Shown here: in pieces, positions 24,400-33,098 of the stretch | How the letters are laid out: each line of letters opens with the position of its first letter | Position numbering within the stretch: the stretch's first letter is position 1 | Assembly: GCA_964495805.1 (NCBI GenBank) | Contig: CAZBWV010000035.1 | Coordinates: 9,656 to 73,655, forward strand | Length of the DNA: 64,000 nucleotides | From: JALXCH01 sp964495805 | GTDB lineage: Bacteria; Calditrichota; Calditrichia; RBG-13-44-9 | Reading direction: 5' to 3' | Position numbers and translations under genes: made by a program | The notes under the pieces: model-generated | Told to the model about the DNA's origin: nothing | Seen by the model: only the letters and a program-made list of their open reading frames with translations | Database searches by the model: none

Positions 24400-25170
24400 G
24401 TGATTAGCGGTTTACTGATTGACATTGATGGCGTCCTGATAACCAACGACCGGCCGATTCCCGGAGCAGTGGACGCCATTCGTTTTTTAAAGGAGCGCCG
24501 CGTTCCCTTTCTGCTGGTAACCAACACCACCCGGAAAAACCGACAAATCATCTGGCATCATCTCAAACGACAGGGATTCGTAATAGAAGAAAACGCTATT
24601 TACACAGCGCCCATGGCTGCCGTGCAGTTTTTAAAATCCCGTCGAGTGTCACGCATTCATCTGCTTCTCACCGGAAGTACCATCCATGAATTTCATGATT
24701 TTAAAGTGACAGCAGGCAATCCCGAATATGTGATTATTGGCGATCTGGGAAAGGATCTTACATTCGATCGACTGAATCGGGCGTTTCGCATGGTGATGAA
24801 AGGTGCCCGGATGTTAGCCCTGCAAAAAAATCGTTACTGGGAAACAGCCGGAGGACTCACTATTGATGCCGGAGCAATTGTGGCTGCACTGGAATACGCC
24901 ACCGGAAAGCGAGCGGTAGTAGTGGGAAAACCAAGAAAGGAATTTTTTCTGCAAGCGGTGCAAATGTTAGGCGCTTCTCCTGACGAGGTGGTGATGATTG
25001 GGGATGATGTGGAAGTGGATGTGGGAGGCGCTCAGAAATCCGGGTTAAAAGGAGTTCTGGTCAAAACCGGTAAATTTCGTCAAAACATTCTGGACAGAAG
25101 CAACATCCAGCCAGATCTGGTGCTGGAATCCATTGCCCAACTTCCTCAAATTTTCGAAAAATTTCATTAA
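24400..25170 (+). CDS. HAD superfamily hydrolase, class IIA (NagD/LHPP-like)
   Basis: A 256-residue HAD phosphatase. Motif I is DIDGVL (residues 8-13, nucleophile Asp8 and acid Asp10), motif II the Thr in LVTNTTRKN (about 39-47), motif III the Lys in VVGKPRKEFF, motif IV GDDVEVDVGGAQ. A C2 cap between motifs II and III makes it class IIA. The pattern and length fit the NagD/LHPP (TIGR01458-type) subgroup, with phosphohistidine, phospholysine, pyrophosphate or sugar phosphates as reported substrates; the true substrate cannot be told. It starts at GTG 24400. Confidence 0.83.
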   Translation: MISGLLIDIDGVLITNDRPIPGAVDAIRFLKERRVPFLLVTNTTRKNRQIIWHHLKRQGFVIEENAIYTAPMAAVQFLKSRRVSRIHLLLTGSTIHEFHDFKVTAGNPEYVIIGDLGKDLTFDRLNRAFRMVMKGARMLALQKNRYWETAGGLTIDAGAIVAALEYATGKRAVVVGKPRKEFFLQAVQMLGASPDEVVMIGDDVEVDVGGAQKSGLKGVLVKTGKFRQNILDRSNIQPDLVLESIAQLPQIFEKFH

Positions 25171-25200
25171 ACCATTAATTATTTCCTGACGGGTAGTTCA

Positions 25201-25833
25201 ATGCGCGTTTCCTATCTGATTACATTATTATTCCTGTTTTTGCTTTTGGCGGAATGTCAGCGAACCCCCCAATATTCTCCGGAACAACAGAAAATTGTCC
25301 AGGCTATTCTGAAGATACGAGCGGAGAAAGATAGCGCCTTCGCTGCGGCGGATTGGTCTCCCCTGTTGCCTGAAGATAAGGCTCATTTTAAAGGACTGAA
25401 ATACTATCCCATCGATCTCTCCCTGCGGTTTGAGGGACCTATTGTAAAATACGACACGCTTATTCCCGATACCATTATGGGAACCCGGGGCGATTTACGA
25501 CCGGCAGTTAAATATGGTTACTTCCCGTTTACCTACCAGGGGAAAGAGTACCGCTTGCAAATCTATCAAATCAAACATAAGAATCCGGAATACGACAAAT
25601 ATTTGTTTTTGGGATTTACCGACGCTACCACCGGAAAGGAAACATACGGAGCCGGTCGGTATATCGACCTGGAGATCAACCCTCAGAACAGGTACGTGGT
25701 GGATTTCAATCTGGCCTACAATCCCTATTGTGCTTATAACCCCCGTTATACCTGTGCCATTCCTCCGGAGGAAAACCGACTTCCCTTTCCCGTTCGGGCA
25801 GGAGAAAAAATATTTAAAGAACACCACAAGTAG
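25201..25833 (+). CDS. DUF1684 family lipoprotein
   Basis: A 210-residue protein with a signal sequence ending LLLAEC; Glu at -1 is unusual for a lipobox, so lipidation is likely but not certain. The DUF1684 hallmark blocks are clear: YFPFTYQGKEYRLQIYQ, ETYGAGRYIDLE and DFNLAYNPYCAYNPRY followed by CAIPPEENRLPFPVRAGE. The family's function is unknown; most members are exported. It follows the HAD gene by 30 bases, so they may be cotranscribed. Confidence 0.8.
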   Translation: MRVSYLITLLFLFLLLAECQRTPQYSPEQQKIVQAILKIRAEKDSAFAAADWSPLLPEDKAHFKGLKYYPIDLSLRFEGPIVKYDTLIPDTIMGTRGDLRPAVKYGYFPFTYQGKEYRLQIYQIKHKNPEYDKYLFLGFTDATTGKETYGAGRYIDLEINPQNRYVVDFNLAYNPYCAYNPRYTCAIPPEENRLPFPVRAGEKIFKEHHK

Positions 25834-25861
25834 TTTGGTCTTCAGAAACAAATCGGGCATA

Positions 25862-25899
25862 TAAAAAAGGCAGGCCCACATTCCCTGTGGTACCTGCCT
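25862..25899 (-). terminator. Hairpin with U-run on the minus strand
   Basis: GGCAGG/CCTGCC and CCACA/TGTGG form a two-part stem. On the minus strand it is followed by TTTTTTAT, a terminator shape; on the plus strand no T-run follows. No minus-strand gene is visible upstream, so it may end an unrecognised small RNA or act as a structural element downstream of the DUF1684 gene. Confidence 0.45.
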
Positions 25900-25918
25900 C
25901 TAATTGATGGAGGTAAAT

Positions 25919-25942
25919 ATGAGGTACTTTCGTAGGTATTAG
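25919..25942 (+). CDS. Possible 7-codon leader peptide (MRYFRRY)
   Basis: The frame ATG...TAG encodes MRYFRRY and has GGAGGT 4 bases upstream, a better SD than most real genes here. Three of its seven residues are Arg and two are Tyr. It could be a leader or dual-function transcript, or coincidence in an AGGTA-repeat stretch. No attenuator can be shown. Confidence 0.2.
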   Translation: MRYFRRY

Positions 25943-26135
25943 ACTACAAAACCTGTGCCAAAGTTTCATATATTTTTATTTTTTTGTTACTGATTGATTA
26001 TTCAGAAGTTACAATGTCTCCCGTCTAAGCATTTGAAGGAATCTTTAATGAAAACAGGTCTCATGTGTTTAAAATTTAATAAAACTGTTTTAATTTTTGA
26101 TAATAAACCCCACTGACAACAAAACTAAGCATCCG

Positions 26136-26651
26136 ATGGAATTATTCTGGAGCACATTTAACAGTCCGGTTGGTCTTATTTATCTGGTTGCTACCCGGGA
26201 TGCATTGGTTCGGCTGCAGTTTGGAGCCCTGGGGGATGAAAACGATTTCCCTTTCCCGGTGGAGGCACAGGGACGGGTTAATTCCGTACTCAAACAGGCC
26301 ATTCATCAATTAGCAGAATATTTCTCCGGGGATCGGCAGAAGTTTGACCTGCCTCTGCAGCTTAAGGGTACTCCTTTCCAAAGGAGGGTTTGGTTGGCCC
26401 TTCGCGAAATTCCTTATGGTAGATTGTGGAGTTACAGTCACCTGGCGAAACGAATCGGGCAACCCGGAGCAGTGCGAGCAGTTGGCAATGCCAATGGGCG
26501 TAACCCGCTACCAATTATCATCCCCTGCCATCGGGTGATTCGGAAGAACGGCAAGTTGGGAGGATACAGCTCCGGGCTTGAGATTAAACGAATGCTTCTG
26601 AAAATTGAGGGCGTGGATGTTTCCCGATTGACAGACTTTTTAATGGATTAG
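26136..26651 (+). CDS. ogt: Methylated-DNA-[protein]-cysteine S-methyltransferase
   Basis: A 171-residue O6-alkylguanine-DNA alkyltransferase that repairs O6-methylguanine by suicidal transfer of the alkyl group to Cys. The active site is PCHRV (IIIPCHRVIRKNGKLGGYSSGLE), preceded by the DNA-binding GTPFQRRVWLALREIPYGRLWSY and the RAVGNANGRNP helix with the Asn hinge. The N-terminal ribonuclease-like domain is short. The ATG at 26136 (MELFWSTFNSPVG) is preferred; a TTG at 26097 extends the frame without support. It converges on the histidine kinase gene with a 4-base gap. Confidence 0.93.
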   Translation: MELFWSTFNSPVGLIYLVATRDALVRLQFGALGDENDFPFPVEAQGRVNSVLKQAIHQLAEYFSGDRQKFDLPLQLKGTPFQRRVWLALREIPYGRLWSYSHLAKRIGQPGAVRAVGNANGRNPLPIIIPCHRVIRKNGKLGGYSSGLEIKRMLLKIEGVDVSRLTDFLMD

Positions 26652-26655
26652 CCAA

Positions 26656-27852
26656 TCAGGTTTTTAACTTCAGGATGATGCGGAAAGTAGTACCCACCCC
26701 AATCTGACTCTCTTTCACCTGAATACTTCCCCCGTGATATTCTTCCACAATGCGTTTGGCCAGGCTGAGTCCCAGGCCCCATCCGCGCTTTTTGGTGCTG
26801 AATCCCGGATTGAACACATGTTTTCGGTCGCGGGAGGGGATGCCTTTTCCCGTATCGGAAACATCGATAAAGATGGCATCCGGTCGCAAAAAATCTGCCC
26901 GTATGGAGATGGTACCTTCTTTACCATTGATGGCGTCAATGGCATTTTTAATCAAATTTTCCAGCACCCAGCTGAACAAATCCCGGTTCAACCGCAGCAA
27001 TGGGATGTCCGGATTCAGGTGTGTTTCCAGCTTAATGGATTGTTTGGTGCGCGGGATGCGCCGCTCGAAATATTCCAGTAAATCGTTAATAATTTGCTGA
27101 AGCGATTCTTCTCGTAGATCAGGTCGCGAACCAATTTGTGAGAAGCGATTGGCAATTTTTTGTAAGCGTTTCAGGTCGCGCTCAATCTCGGGTAAAACGG
27201 ATGGAGCCCGTTCCGGTGACGATTTGATATATTCCACCCAGCCAATCAGGGAGGAAAGCGGTGTTCCTAACTGATGGGCGGTCTCTTTAGCCATCCCGAC
27301 CCAGATAAGCCGTTCCTCACTCTTTTTAATGGAGCTGAATCCCAGATAGCCGATCAGGATAAACAGTGCCACCACTATAATTTCGATAAAAGGCAACCAG
27401 CGCAGTTTGCGGATAATGGGCAATTCCCCATAATGATAGTAACCCAGTACCGTACCCCGATAAGAGATAGGGATGGGTTCATTCATCTCATCAAATTCCC
27501 GAATGAGTTTTTTCAGGATGCGTAAGGTGTCCGGAGAAAGTGGACGCGGTAGGGTGTCCGGTAAACTGATGTTTCGCCAGAAAGCAGGTTCTCCTTGAGC
27601 GTCGGTGTAAATAATCGGGTAGTCTGCTTGCTGGATCACTTCGTTGAAGAAAAAACTTAGGTCCTGATCGGCTTCGGCGTTGATGTTCTTTTCGAATATT
27701 TTGATTCGAAACTGCAAAAACTCCCGGCTTTGTTGCTGGAGCTCTTTCACTAACAGCTGAGTGTAGTACAGAAAGCCAAAAACCAGTGCCACGGCGAGAA
27801 TGAATAAAAAGCTCTTGAAATTTCCTTTAAATCGATAGATATTTTTAGACAT
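26656..27852 (-). CDS. Membrane sensor histidine kinase (orphan)
   Basis: A 398-residue kinase. Two membrane helices (about 13-32 and 151-170) enclose a periplasmic sensor of about 115 residues. The H-box is MAKETAHQLGTPLSSLIGW, with the HQLGTPLS form common in Bacteroidota-type kinases. N-box NLIKNAIDAI, G1 DTGKGIP, F-box-like FNPGFSTKK and G2 GLGLSLAKRIVEEYHGG complete the ATPase. It has no HAMP or PAS domain and no response regulator beside it. Ligand and target are unknown. The start at 27852 follows GGAGAATCGT. Confidence 0.9.
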   Translation of the reverse strand: MSKNIYRFKGNFKSFLFILAVALVFGFLYYTQLLVKELQQQSREFLQFRIKIFEKNINAEADQDLSFFFNEVIQQADYPIIYTDAQGEPAFWRNISLPDTLPRPLSPDTLRILKKLIREFDEMNEPIPISYRGTVLGYYHYGELPIIRKLRWLPFIEIIVVALFILIGYLGFSSIKKSEERLIWVGMAKETAHQLGTPLSSLIGWVEYIKSSPERAPSVLPEIERDLKRLQKIANRFSQIGSRPDLREESLQQIINDLLEYFERRIPRTKQSIKLETHLNPDIPLLRLNRDLFSWVLENLIKNAIDAINGKEGTISIRADFLRPDAIFIDVSDTGKGIPSRDRKHVFNPGFSTKKRGWGLGLSLAKRIVEEYHGGSIQVKESQIGVGTTFRIILKLKT

Positions 27853-27950
27853 ACGATTCTCCGTCAGACCGTGCTCTAAAAGATATAAGCTACCGGCGGA
27901 ATTTACAAGGGGCGATACATGTTCAACAGAAAAACGAAAGGGATAATGCG

Positions 27951-28448
27951 GTGAGTATGGAAAAGAAATATTTGAGCTGGGATGAATATTTTATGGGAAT
28001 TGCCATTTTTACCTCCCTGCGTTCCAAGGATCCCAGCAGCAAAGTGGGAGCAGTAATTGTAAACCAGAAAAATCATATTGTGGGAACCGGATACAACGGC
28101 TTCGTGGCCGGGGTGGATGAGTCGCTATTCAGCTGGGAGCGGGAAGGGGAATGGCTGGAGACCAAATACCCTTATGTGGTTCATGCAGAAGCCAATGCCA
28201 TTCTGAATTCCACCACCAGCAATCTGGAAGGTTGCCGGATCTATACCACCCTGTTCCCCTGTAATGAATGTGCCAAGCAGATTGCTCAGAAGGGAATCAA
28301 GGAGGTGATCTACGTTTCGGACAAACACCGGGATCAGGATTTCCATCAGGCGGCACTGAAGATTTTCCAGGCCGCCGGGGTGAAAACCCGAAAATTGGAA
28401 ATCCCGCCGTTAATGGATATCTTGAGCAATTTCCTGAAGTTCTTATAA
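27951..28448 (+). CDS. dCMP deaminase family protein
   Basis: A 165-residue zinc-dependent deaminase of the dCMP deaminase/ComEB family. The zinc site is formed by HAEANAIL (catalytic Glu) and PCNECAKQI. The N-terminal SLRSKDPSSKVGAVIVNQ and the GYNGFVAG segment fit deoxycytidylate deaminases, which convert dCMP to dUMP for thymidylate synthesis. The GTG at 27951 has AGGGA 7 bases away; an ATG two codons later (27957) is also possible. Divergent from the kinase gene. Confidence 0.9.
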   Translation: MSMEKKYLSWDEYFMGIAIFTSLRSKDPSSKVGAVIVNQKNHIVGTGYNGFVAGVDESLFSWEREGEWLETKYPYVVHAEANAILNSTTSNLEGCRIYTTLFPCNECAKQIAQKGIKEVIYVSDKHRDQDFHQAALKIFQAAGVKTRKLEIPPLMDILSNFLKFL

Positions 28449-28581
28449 TGATTTGATTTTTCCATATTCCATCTGTTGTTTAATTGGTTGTCTTTTCATA
28501 TATTTTATCTGGATTGGTGAGGTTGAATAAAACGATTCTTGTTAAGAAAAAGGTTCGAACATAGCAGATGGAGGTACGACC

Positions 28582-29823
28582 ATGAAGGGATTTCGGTTTA
28601 ATTACAGGGATTTGTTCCGGGCTCCCAGAGTTGCTTTCAGCATGCAACGCATCTGGGTAAGTGGAATTGGACTTCTGGCTGGTTATCTGATTTATCTGGT
28701 GGTCACCTATCTGGCAATGGCAGTGGGTGGTGTGTCGCTTTCCAGTGTCTGGTTCCGCCATGGACTTCTTCCCTGTGCGTTTGCGGAAGCGCTGCCCTGG
28801 TATGCCATGTTGATTTACTGGATTGGGGTGTTGCTTTTTCTGGCAGTTATCCTCCTGACCAACACGGCGGTCTCCCGGGTGGTGTACATGGTGCTGCGGG
28901 ATGAACTATTTTACACCTGGACGCAGGCATACCGTTTTGCACTGAAGAAATGGATCTCTGTGCTGGGAGCCATGCTTACCTTCCTGTTTATGATAGCCTT
29001 TTTTGTGATTGGTGCGCTGATCATGGGCTATCTGGGTCGAATTCCTTATATTGGCGAAATTGGTACCACCCTGTTAACTCTTCCCTACATCTTTGCTGCT
29101 CTGCTTCTCCTCTTTATCTCCGTTGTATTTGTCGTGGGACTTTTCTTCGTCCCTGCTATTATTGCAACTTCGGACGAAGACGCCCTGGGCGGTGTGTTCC
29201 AGTCGTTTAGCATCACCTTCAACCAGCCCTGGCGGCTGATTGTGTACTCGCTGATAATTGGTGTGCTAAAGTCGGTAGGTGTGTTTCTGTTTGCTGCCGC
29301 ACTGAAAATTTCCTACCGTATTTTTATTGCGTTGTTTACAGTGGGAATGGGAGAAAAACTGGTACAGATTAAGGAGTATGCTCTTGCTCTGGTGGATAGG
29401 GCATTCCCCTCCATGTACGGATTTTTCCAGGCATTGCCTATGGGATTGGGGAACTATGTGTATTTAACCCATTCTCACGCATTGCAAAACCTACCCGGGA
29501 CGTACGTGATTTCCGGATATATCTTTGCTTTCTTCTTGATTCTGTTGGCAGGCACGGTGGTGGCGTATGGAGCAGCGATCGGTAATGCCGGGTTGACCAT
29601 CATTTATGTGATTTTGTACAAACTGCATGAGGATGAAAACCTGCTGGAACGGGAAGACGAGGAATTAAAAGAAGAAGAAGAGGAGGAAGAAGAATCAAAA
29701 GAAGAGGAAGAAGAACAGGAGGAGGAGCTGGAAGAAGACGAAAGTTCCCGGGAAGAAGATGAATCCGGGGAAGAATCATCGAAGACTGATTCAGATCAGG
29801 AAAATGAGGAGGAAGAAAAATAA
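28582..29823 (+). CDS. Polytopic membrane protein with very acidic C-terminal tail
   Basis: A 413-residue protein with about six to eight hydrophobic helices (residues 25-350), then a cytoplasmic tail of about 70 residues made almost only of Glu, Asp, Ser and Lys (from about LLEREDEELKEEEEEEEE). No signature of a known transporter family is seen; the membrane part (MQRIWVSGIGLLAGYLIYL, TNTAVSRVVYMVLRDE) resembles uncharacterised multi-helix proteins of FCB bacteria. The ATG at 28582 has GGAGGTACGACC directly upstream. A terminator follows the gene. Function unknown. Confidence 0.75.
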   Translation: MKGFRFNYRDLFRAPRVAFSMQRIWVSGIGLLAGYLIYLVVTYLAMAVGGVSLSSVWFRHGLLPCAFAEALPWYAMLIYWIGVLLFLAVILLTNTAVSRVVYMVLRDELFYTWTQAYRFALKKWISVLGAMLTFLFMIAFFVIGALIMGYLGRIPYIGEIGTTLLTLPYIFAALLLLFISVVFVVGLFFVPAIIATSDEDALGGVFQSFSITFNQPWRLIVYSLIIGVLKSVGVFLFAAALKISYRIFIALFTVGMGEKLVQIKEYALALVDRAFPSMYGFFQALPMGLGNYVYLTHSHALQNLPGTYVISGYIFAFFLILLAGTVVAYGAAIGNAGLTIIYVILYKLHEDENLLEREDEELKEEEEEEEESKEEEEEQEEELEEDESSREEDESGEESSKTDSDQENEEEEK

Positions 29824-29884
29824 AATATGAATTCTTTTTCCGGAATGTGAAGCGGTAATTAGTTAGAGAGCCATATTTTAAAGA

Positions 29885-29923
29885 AGAGGCAATTGGTGTC
29901 GAAGACCGGTTGCCTCTTTTTTA
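29885..29923 (+). terminator. Rho-independent terminator after the acidic-tail protein gene
   Basis: GAGGCAA and TTGCCTC pair as the base of a stem with a partly paired interior, followed by TTTTTTAT. It separates this gene from the convergent ABC permease gene. Confidence 0.85.
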
Positions 29924-29963
29924 TTCTTTGGATAAATGGTTTTTTGGAATGAATCCACCGTTT

Positions 29964-31466
29964 TTAAAGCCTGGAGAACAGAAGTTTCAGAATTTCCCGG
30001 GGTTTCGGCTTCCGTCCGTACATTAAACTACCGATTTTGAATAACTTGCCGGCGAATAGAGTCCCCACGATGATGGAACCCAGCATAATGCCCGCGGAAA
30101 TGTAGTAATCAATAGTGGGTGGGTTTCCCATGGGTGTGCGGAGAATCATAAATGTGGGGGTGAGCGGAGGAATGAAGGAGAGAATCCGCACAACCAGTGA
30201 ATTGGGGCTTTCCAGCACCAGTACTGCCAGTACAATGGGGAAGATGGACAGCAGACGCATAAACTGATTCAGGTGATGCGCATCCTCTTCGCTGGAGAAC
30301 AGGGAACCAATTCCCACAAACACGGTGGCAAAGAACAGGTAACCCAGTACGAAGTAGAGCAGGAAGAGTCCGGCGTTTTGCCAGGTGAGAAAAGAGATTT
30401 CCCCGGTTTTCAGGACCTGAAGCCCAATTAAAATCAGGGTCAGACCATACCAGATAAGTATCTGGAAAATGCCCAGTAGACCCAGTCCCAGAATTTTACC
30501 TGCAACCAGCTGGGTGTGATGCACGGAAGAGAGCAGGATTTCGATAACCCGGTTGGTTTTTTCCTTTAGCACACCGCTAAACAGAAAACCACTGGAGGTA
30601 AAGATGCTGATGAACAGAAACAATACCACGATGATAGGACCGATATAGGTAACCATAAAATCGAATTCCTGTTTTTGCTCTCCCTGAAGCTGAATTTCCT
30701 TTAGTGTAACCGGTTTTAACAGCTCCTGAATTTTGGCTACCCGGAGCCCCTCCTGGCGCATTCGTTCTTCCACCATCACAATCTGGACAGCTTGTTTGAT
30801 GGAGCCCATTTGCAGAAAGCTTGCGGGAAGCAGGGAGTGGAATTCCACCACACCGCTGGCAAATTCCTCCGGGTCGATGAGCAAATATCCTTCTATGGTC
30901 TGGCTGCGGAGCAGGTTATCCGCATTGCGAATAATTTCCATGTGCCAGAGGGAATCCAGTTCGGCACGGGCTTTCTGGTAATCCAGTTGAGCCAGATCGC
31001 GTGCTTCGCGCGTGGCCGAGAGCTGTTCGTAGGTCTGACGAAGCAGTTTTTCCCGTTTGCGTGTGCGTGGTTTCTGAAAAATGTATTTCCGACGCTCTTT
31101 GATTTTATTATAAGCATCCTGTAGGCTGTCCAGTTCGTGTTTCATCTGTGCAATGCGCAAAAACCGTTCCTTCATTGCCTGCGATGTATCCGTACGGATA
31201 GGTAAAATGCGCAGGGGAATATCGCTTGGTTTCTCACTATTAAGCGTCTCGAATCGTTGTTGAATTTTCTGGCAAATGGTGGTGGAATCCAGTTCCACGC
31301 AACCGATAAGGCGCGGCTGGTTGGCGTTCGGATTTTCCAGGAATAGAGTGGGAAAAAGAACCATCAGTGCAAAAAGCAACGGCGATACAAATGTGGCCAG
31401 AATAAAACTGCGTGATTTAAAATGGCGCCAGAATTCCCATTGTGCAATAATGAACAGTGCTTTCAT
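29964..31466 (-). CDS. ABC-2 type transporter permease (NatB-like)
   Basis: A 500-residue permease with the NatB/YhaP layout: an N-terminal membrane helix (about 20-42, after AQWEFWRHFKSRSFILATF), a large external loop rich in charged coiled-coil segments (about 45-260), then five to six helices in the C-terminal half. ABC-2 permeases of this type export small ions, antibiotics or lipids. The substrate is not evident. It follows the ATPase gene by 9 bases, so the two form one exporter. Confidence 0.87.
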   Translation of the reverse strand: MKALFIIAQWEFWRHFKSRSFILATFVSPLLFALMVLFPTLFLENPNANQPRLIGCVELDSTTICQKIQQRFETLNSEKPSDIPLRILPIRTDTSQAMKERFLRIAQMKHELDSLQDAYNKIKERRKYIFQKPRTRKREKLLRQTYEQLSATREARDLAQLDYQKARAELDSLWHMEIIRNADNLLRSQTIEGYLLIDPEEFASGVVEFHSLLPASFLQMGSIKQAVQIVMVEERMRQEGLRVAKIQELLKPVTLKEIQLQGEQKQEFDFMVTYIGPIIVVLFLFISIFTSSGFLFSGVLKEKTNRVIEILLSSVHHTQLVAGKILGLGLLGIFQILIWYGLTLILIGLQVLKTGEISFLTWQNAGLFLLYFVLGYLFFATVFVGIGSLFSSEEDAHHLNQFMRLLSIFPIVLAVLVLESPNSLVVRILSFIPPLTPTFMILRTPMGNPPTIDYYISAGIMLGSIIVGTLFAGKLFKIGSLMYGRKPKPREILKLLFSRL

Positions 31467-31475
31467 AAGTCCGAC

Positions 31476-32372
31476 CTACTGTGCATGTTGAATGGTTTCC
31501 AGAAAAATATCGTTTAGACCAGGTTCGTACAGCTCCAGCCGGGAGATTTCGAATCGGTTAACAATTTCGCGAAGGACCTCTTTAATGGGTGCATTTTCTT
31601 CCACGTAAAGATGAGCGCGCCCATTTTCCACTATCACTTTTTTCAGATGAGGCAGTTCCCGAATAGCGGAAAGGTCGTCGGGAGATTCCACGATAATTAA
31701 TTTCTTTTGAAATTTTTTCCGGAGCTGGGCAAGTGTACCCTGAAGTACGGTTTCTCCGTGATGGATGAGCAGGAAATAATCGCACAAATCTTCTGCCTCA
31801 TTTAATTGATGAGTGGAAAGAAGAACCGCTTTCCCTTCCTTTCGAAATTGCCGGATTTTTTCGCGTACCAGTTTCTGGTTCAGGGGGTCGAGGCCACGAA
31901 AAGGTTCATCCAGAATCACCAATTCAGGATTGTGAATGGTGGCGATGATAAATTGGAGTTTTTGCTGCATGCCTTTGGAGAGTTGATGAACCGGTGATTC
32001 CACATAATCCACCAGATTCATTCGGTCCAGTTGTCGAATAGCTTCTACCCGACTTTTATTACCGGGCATATTTTTAAGTCGGGCCATGTAAGTCAGCACG
32101 TCGATTACCCGGTATTTCTGATAAATTCCCCTTTCTTCCGGCAGATAACCGATTCGGTAACGAATTTTTCGGTTGATTTTTTTGCCGTCGAAAGTAATTT
32201 GCCCTTTATCCGGTCGCAAAATATCCAGAATCATGCGCAGGGTAGTGGTTTTACCGGCTCCATTGGGACCCAGCAATCCCACCACCTGGCCGGGCTCTAC
32301 CGTTAACGATAGTTCTTTGACCACCGGTGAATCCAGAAACGATTTGGAGACTTCATGTAGTTCCAGTTTCAT
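31476..32372 (-). CDS. ABC transporter ATP-binding protein
   Basis: A 298-residue ABC ATPase. Walker A GPNGAGKTTTLR lies near residues 35-46, the signature is LSKGMQQKL, Walker B ILDEPFRGLDP and the switch His in STHQLNEAEDLCD. The C-terminal ~80 residues form the regulatory extension seen in NatA/CcmA-like exporters. The signature reads LSKGM rather than LSGGQ, as is common in this subgroup. It is translated just ahead of the permease gene and energises it. Confidence 0.92.
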   Translation of the reverse strand: MKLELHEVSKSFLDSPVVKELSLTVEPGQVVGLLGPNGAGKTTTLRMILDILRPDKGQITFDGKKINRKIRYRIGYLPEERGIYQKYRVIDVLTYMARLKNMPGNKSRVEAIRQLDRMNLVDYVESPVHQLSKGMQQKLQFIIATIHNPELVILDEPFRGLDPLNQKLVREKIRQFRKEGKAVLLSTHQLNEAEDLCDYFLLIHHGETVLQGTLAQLRKKFQKKLIIVESPDDLSAIRELPHLKKVIVENGRAHLYVEENAPIKEVLREIVNRFEISRLELYEPGLNDIFLETIQHAQ

Positions 32373-32403
32373 GCCTGCCGTCCTTTTTCCAATCTCTCGT
32401 GAA

Positions 32404-33027
32404 TCAGGGTAGAAATTTAATTTGACCGGCTGTGCGATGAATCAGGTCATTTTTAAATCCCGTTAGCTGGGAAGGAAGCAAACGAATGTGAGCGATCATT
32501 CCCTCGGGTGTGGCATCTTCCCGGATTTTGGCTCGGTATTGATGGACCAGGTGCTGAACCCGGTTGATCTGAGAAAATGGATAAGCCACACGAAGATTGA
32601 CCTCCCGAAAATGTTGGATGATGGGAGCCACCCGGATGGTTTCATGCGCTGCCTCGGAATAGGCGCGGATGAGTCCTCCGGTACCCAGTTTGGTTCCCCC
32701 GAAGTAGCGGGTTACGACCAGTGCCACTCGTTGCAACGGGTGCTTATCTATTACCGAAAGGATTGGTCTGCCAGCCGTTCCGGAGGGTTCGCCATCATCG
32801 GAGTAGCGGAATGTTTGTTCATCAATTCGATAAGCAAAGCAATTGTGGGTTGCGTCGTGGAATTCCTTTCGGATGGTTTCCAGGAATGCTTCGGCTTCCT
32901 GGCGGTTGGCAACAGGCGAAATGGTGCCAATAAACACGGAACCTTTCACTTTTATTTCCGCTCGTGCAGGCCGGGCAACTGTCCAGTAAAAATCATCCGA
33001 ACGATGTTCAGCTTCTGCTTTTTTCAT
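32404..33027 (-). CDS. YigZ/IMPACT family protein
   Basis: A 207-residue protein with the UPF0029 N-terminal domain: KGSVFIGTISPVANRQEAEA, HNCFAYRI, then the signature DDGEPSGTAGRPIL and ALVVTRYFGGTKLGTGGLIRAYSEA, and a small C-terminal domain (about 140-205). Eukaryotic IMPACT regulates the GCN2 stress pathway; bacterial YigZ structures suggest nucleic-acid binding, but the role is not settled. It is cotranscribed with or just upstream of the ABC exporter genes (31-base gap), probably by chance. Confidence 0.9.
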   Translation of the reverse strand: MKKAEAEHRSDDFYWTVARPARAEIKVKGSVFIGTISPVANRQEAEAFLETIRKEFHDATHNCFAYRIDEQTFRYSDDGEPSGTAGRPILSVIDKHPLQRVALVVTRYFGGTKLGTGGLIRAYSEAAHETIRVAPIIQHFREVNLRVAYPFSQINRVQHLVHQYRAKIREDATPEGMIAHIRLLPSQLTGFKNDLIHRTAGQIKFLP

Positions 33028-33098
33028 CGCTCGAATTTACGTAGTTCTGGTAATTCTGTCAAGTCCTTCTGCGGTCGTAGCGATGAAGTTATATGGCT

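Larger units (their letters stand above)
25834..26135. other. Intergenic region with hairpin, AGGTA repeats and a micro-ORF
   Basis: A stretch of about 300 bases between the DUF1684 and alkyltransferase genes. It contains a strong hairpin (25868-25899), three AGGTA motifs spaced 11-12 bases, a 7-codon open frame with a perfect SD (25919-25942), then AT-rich sequence to the next gene. No longer gene is seen. Confidence 0.5.
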
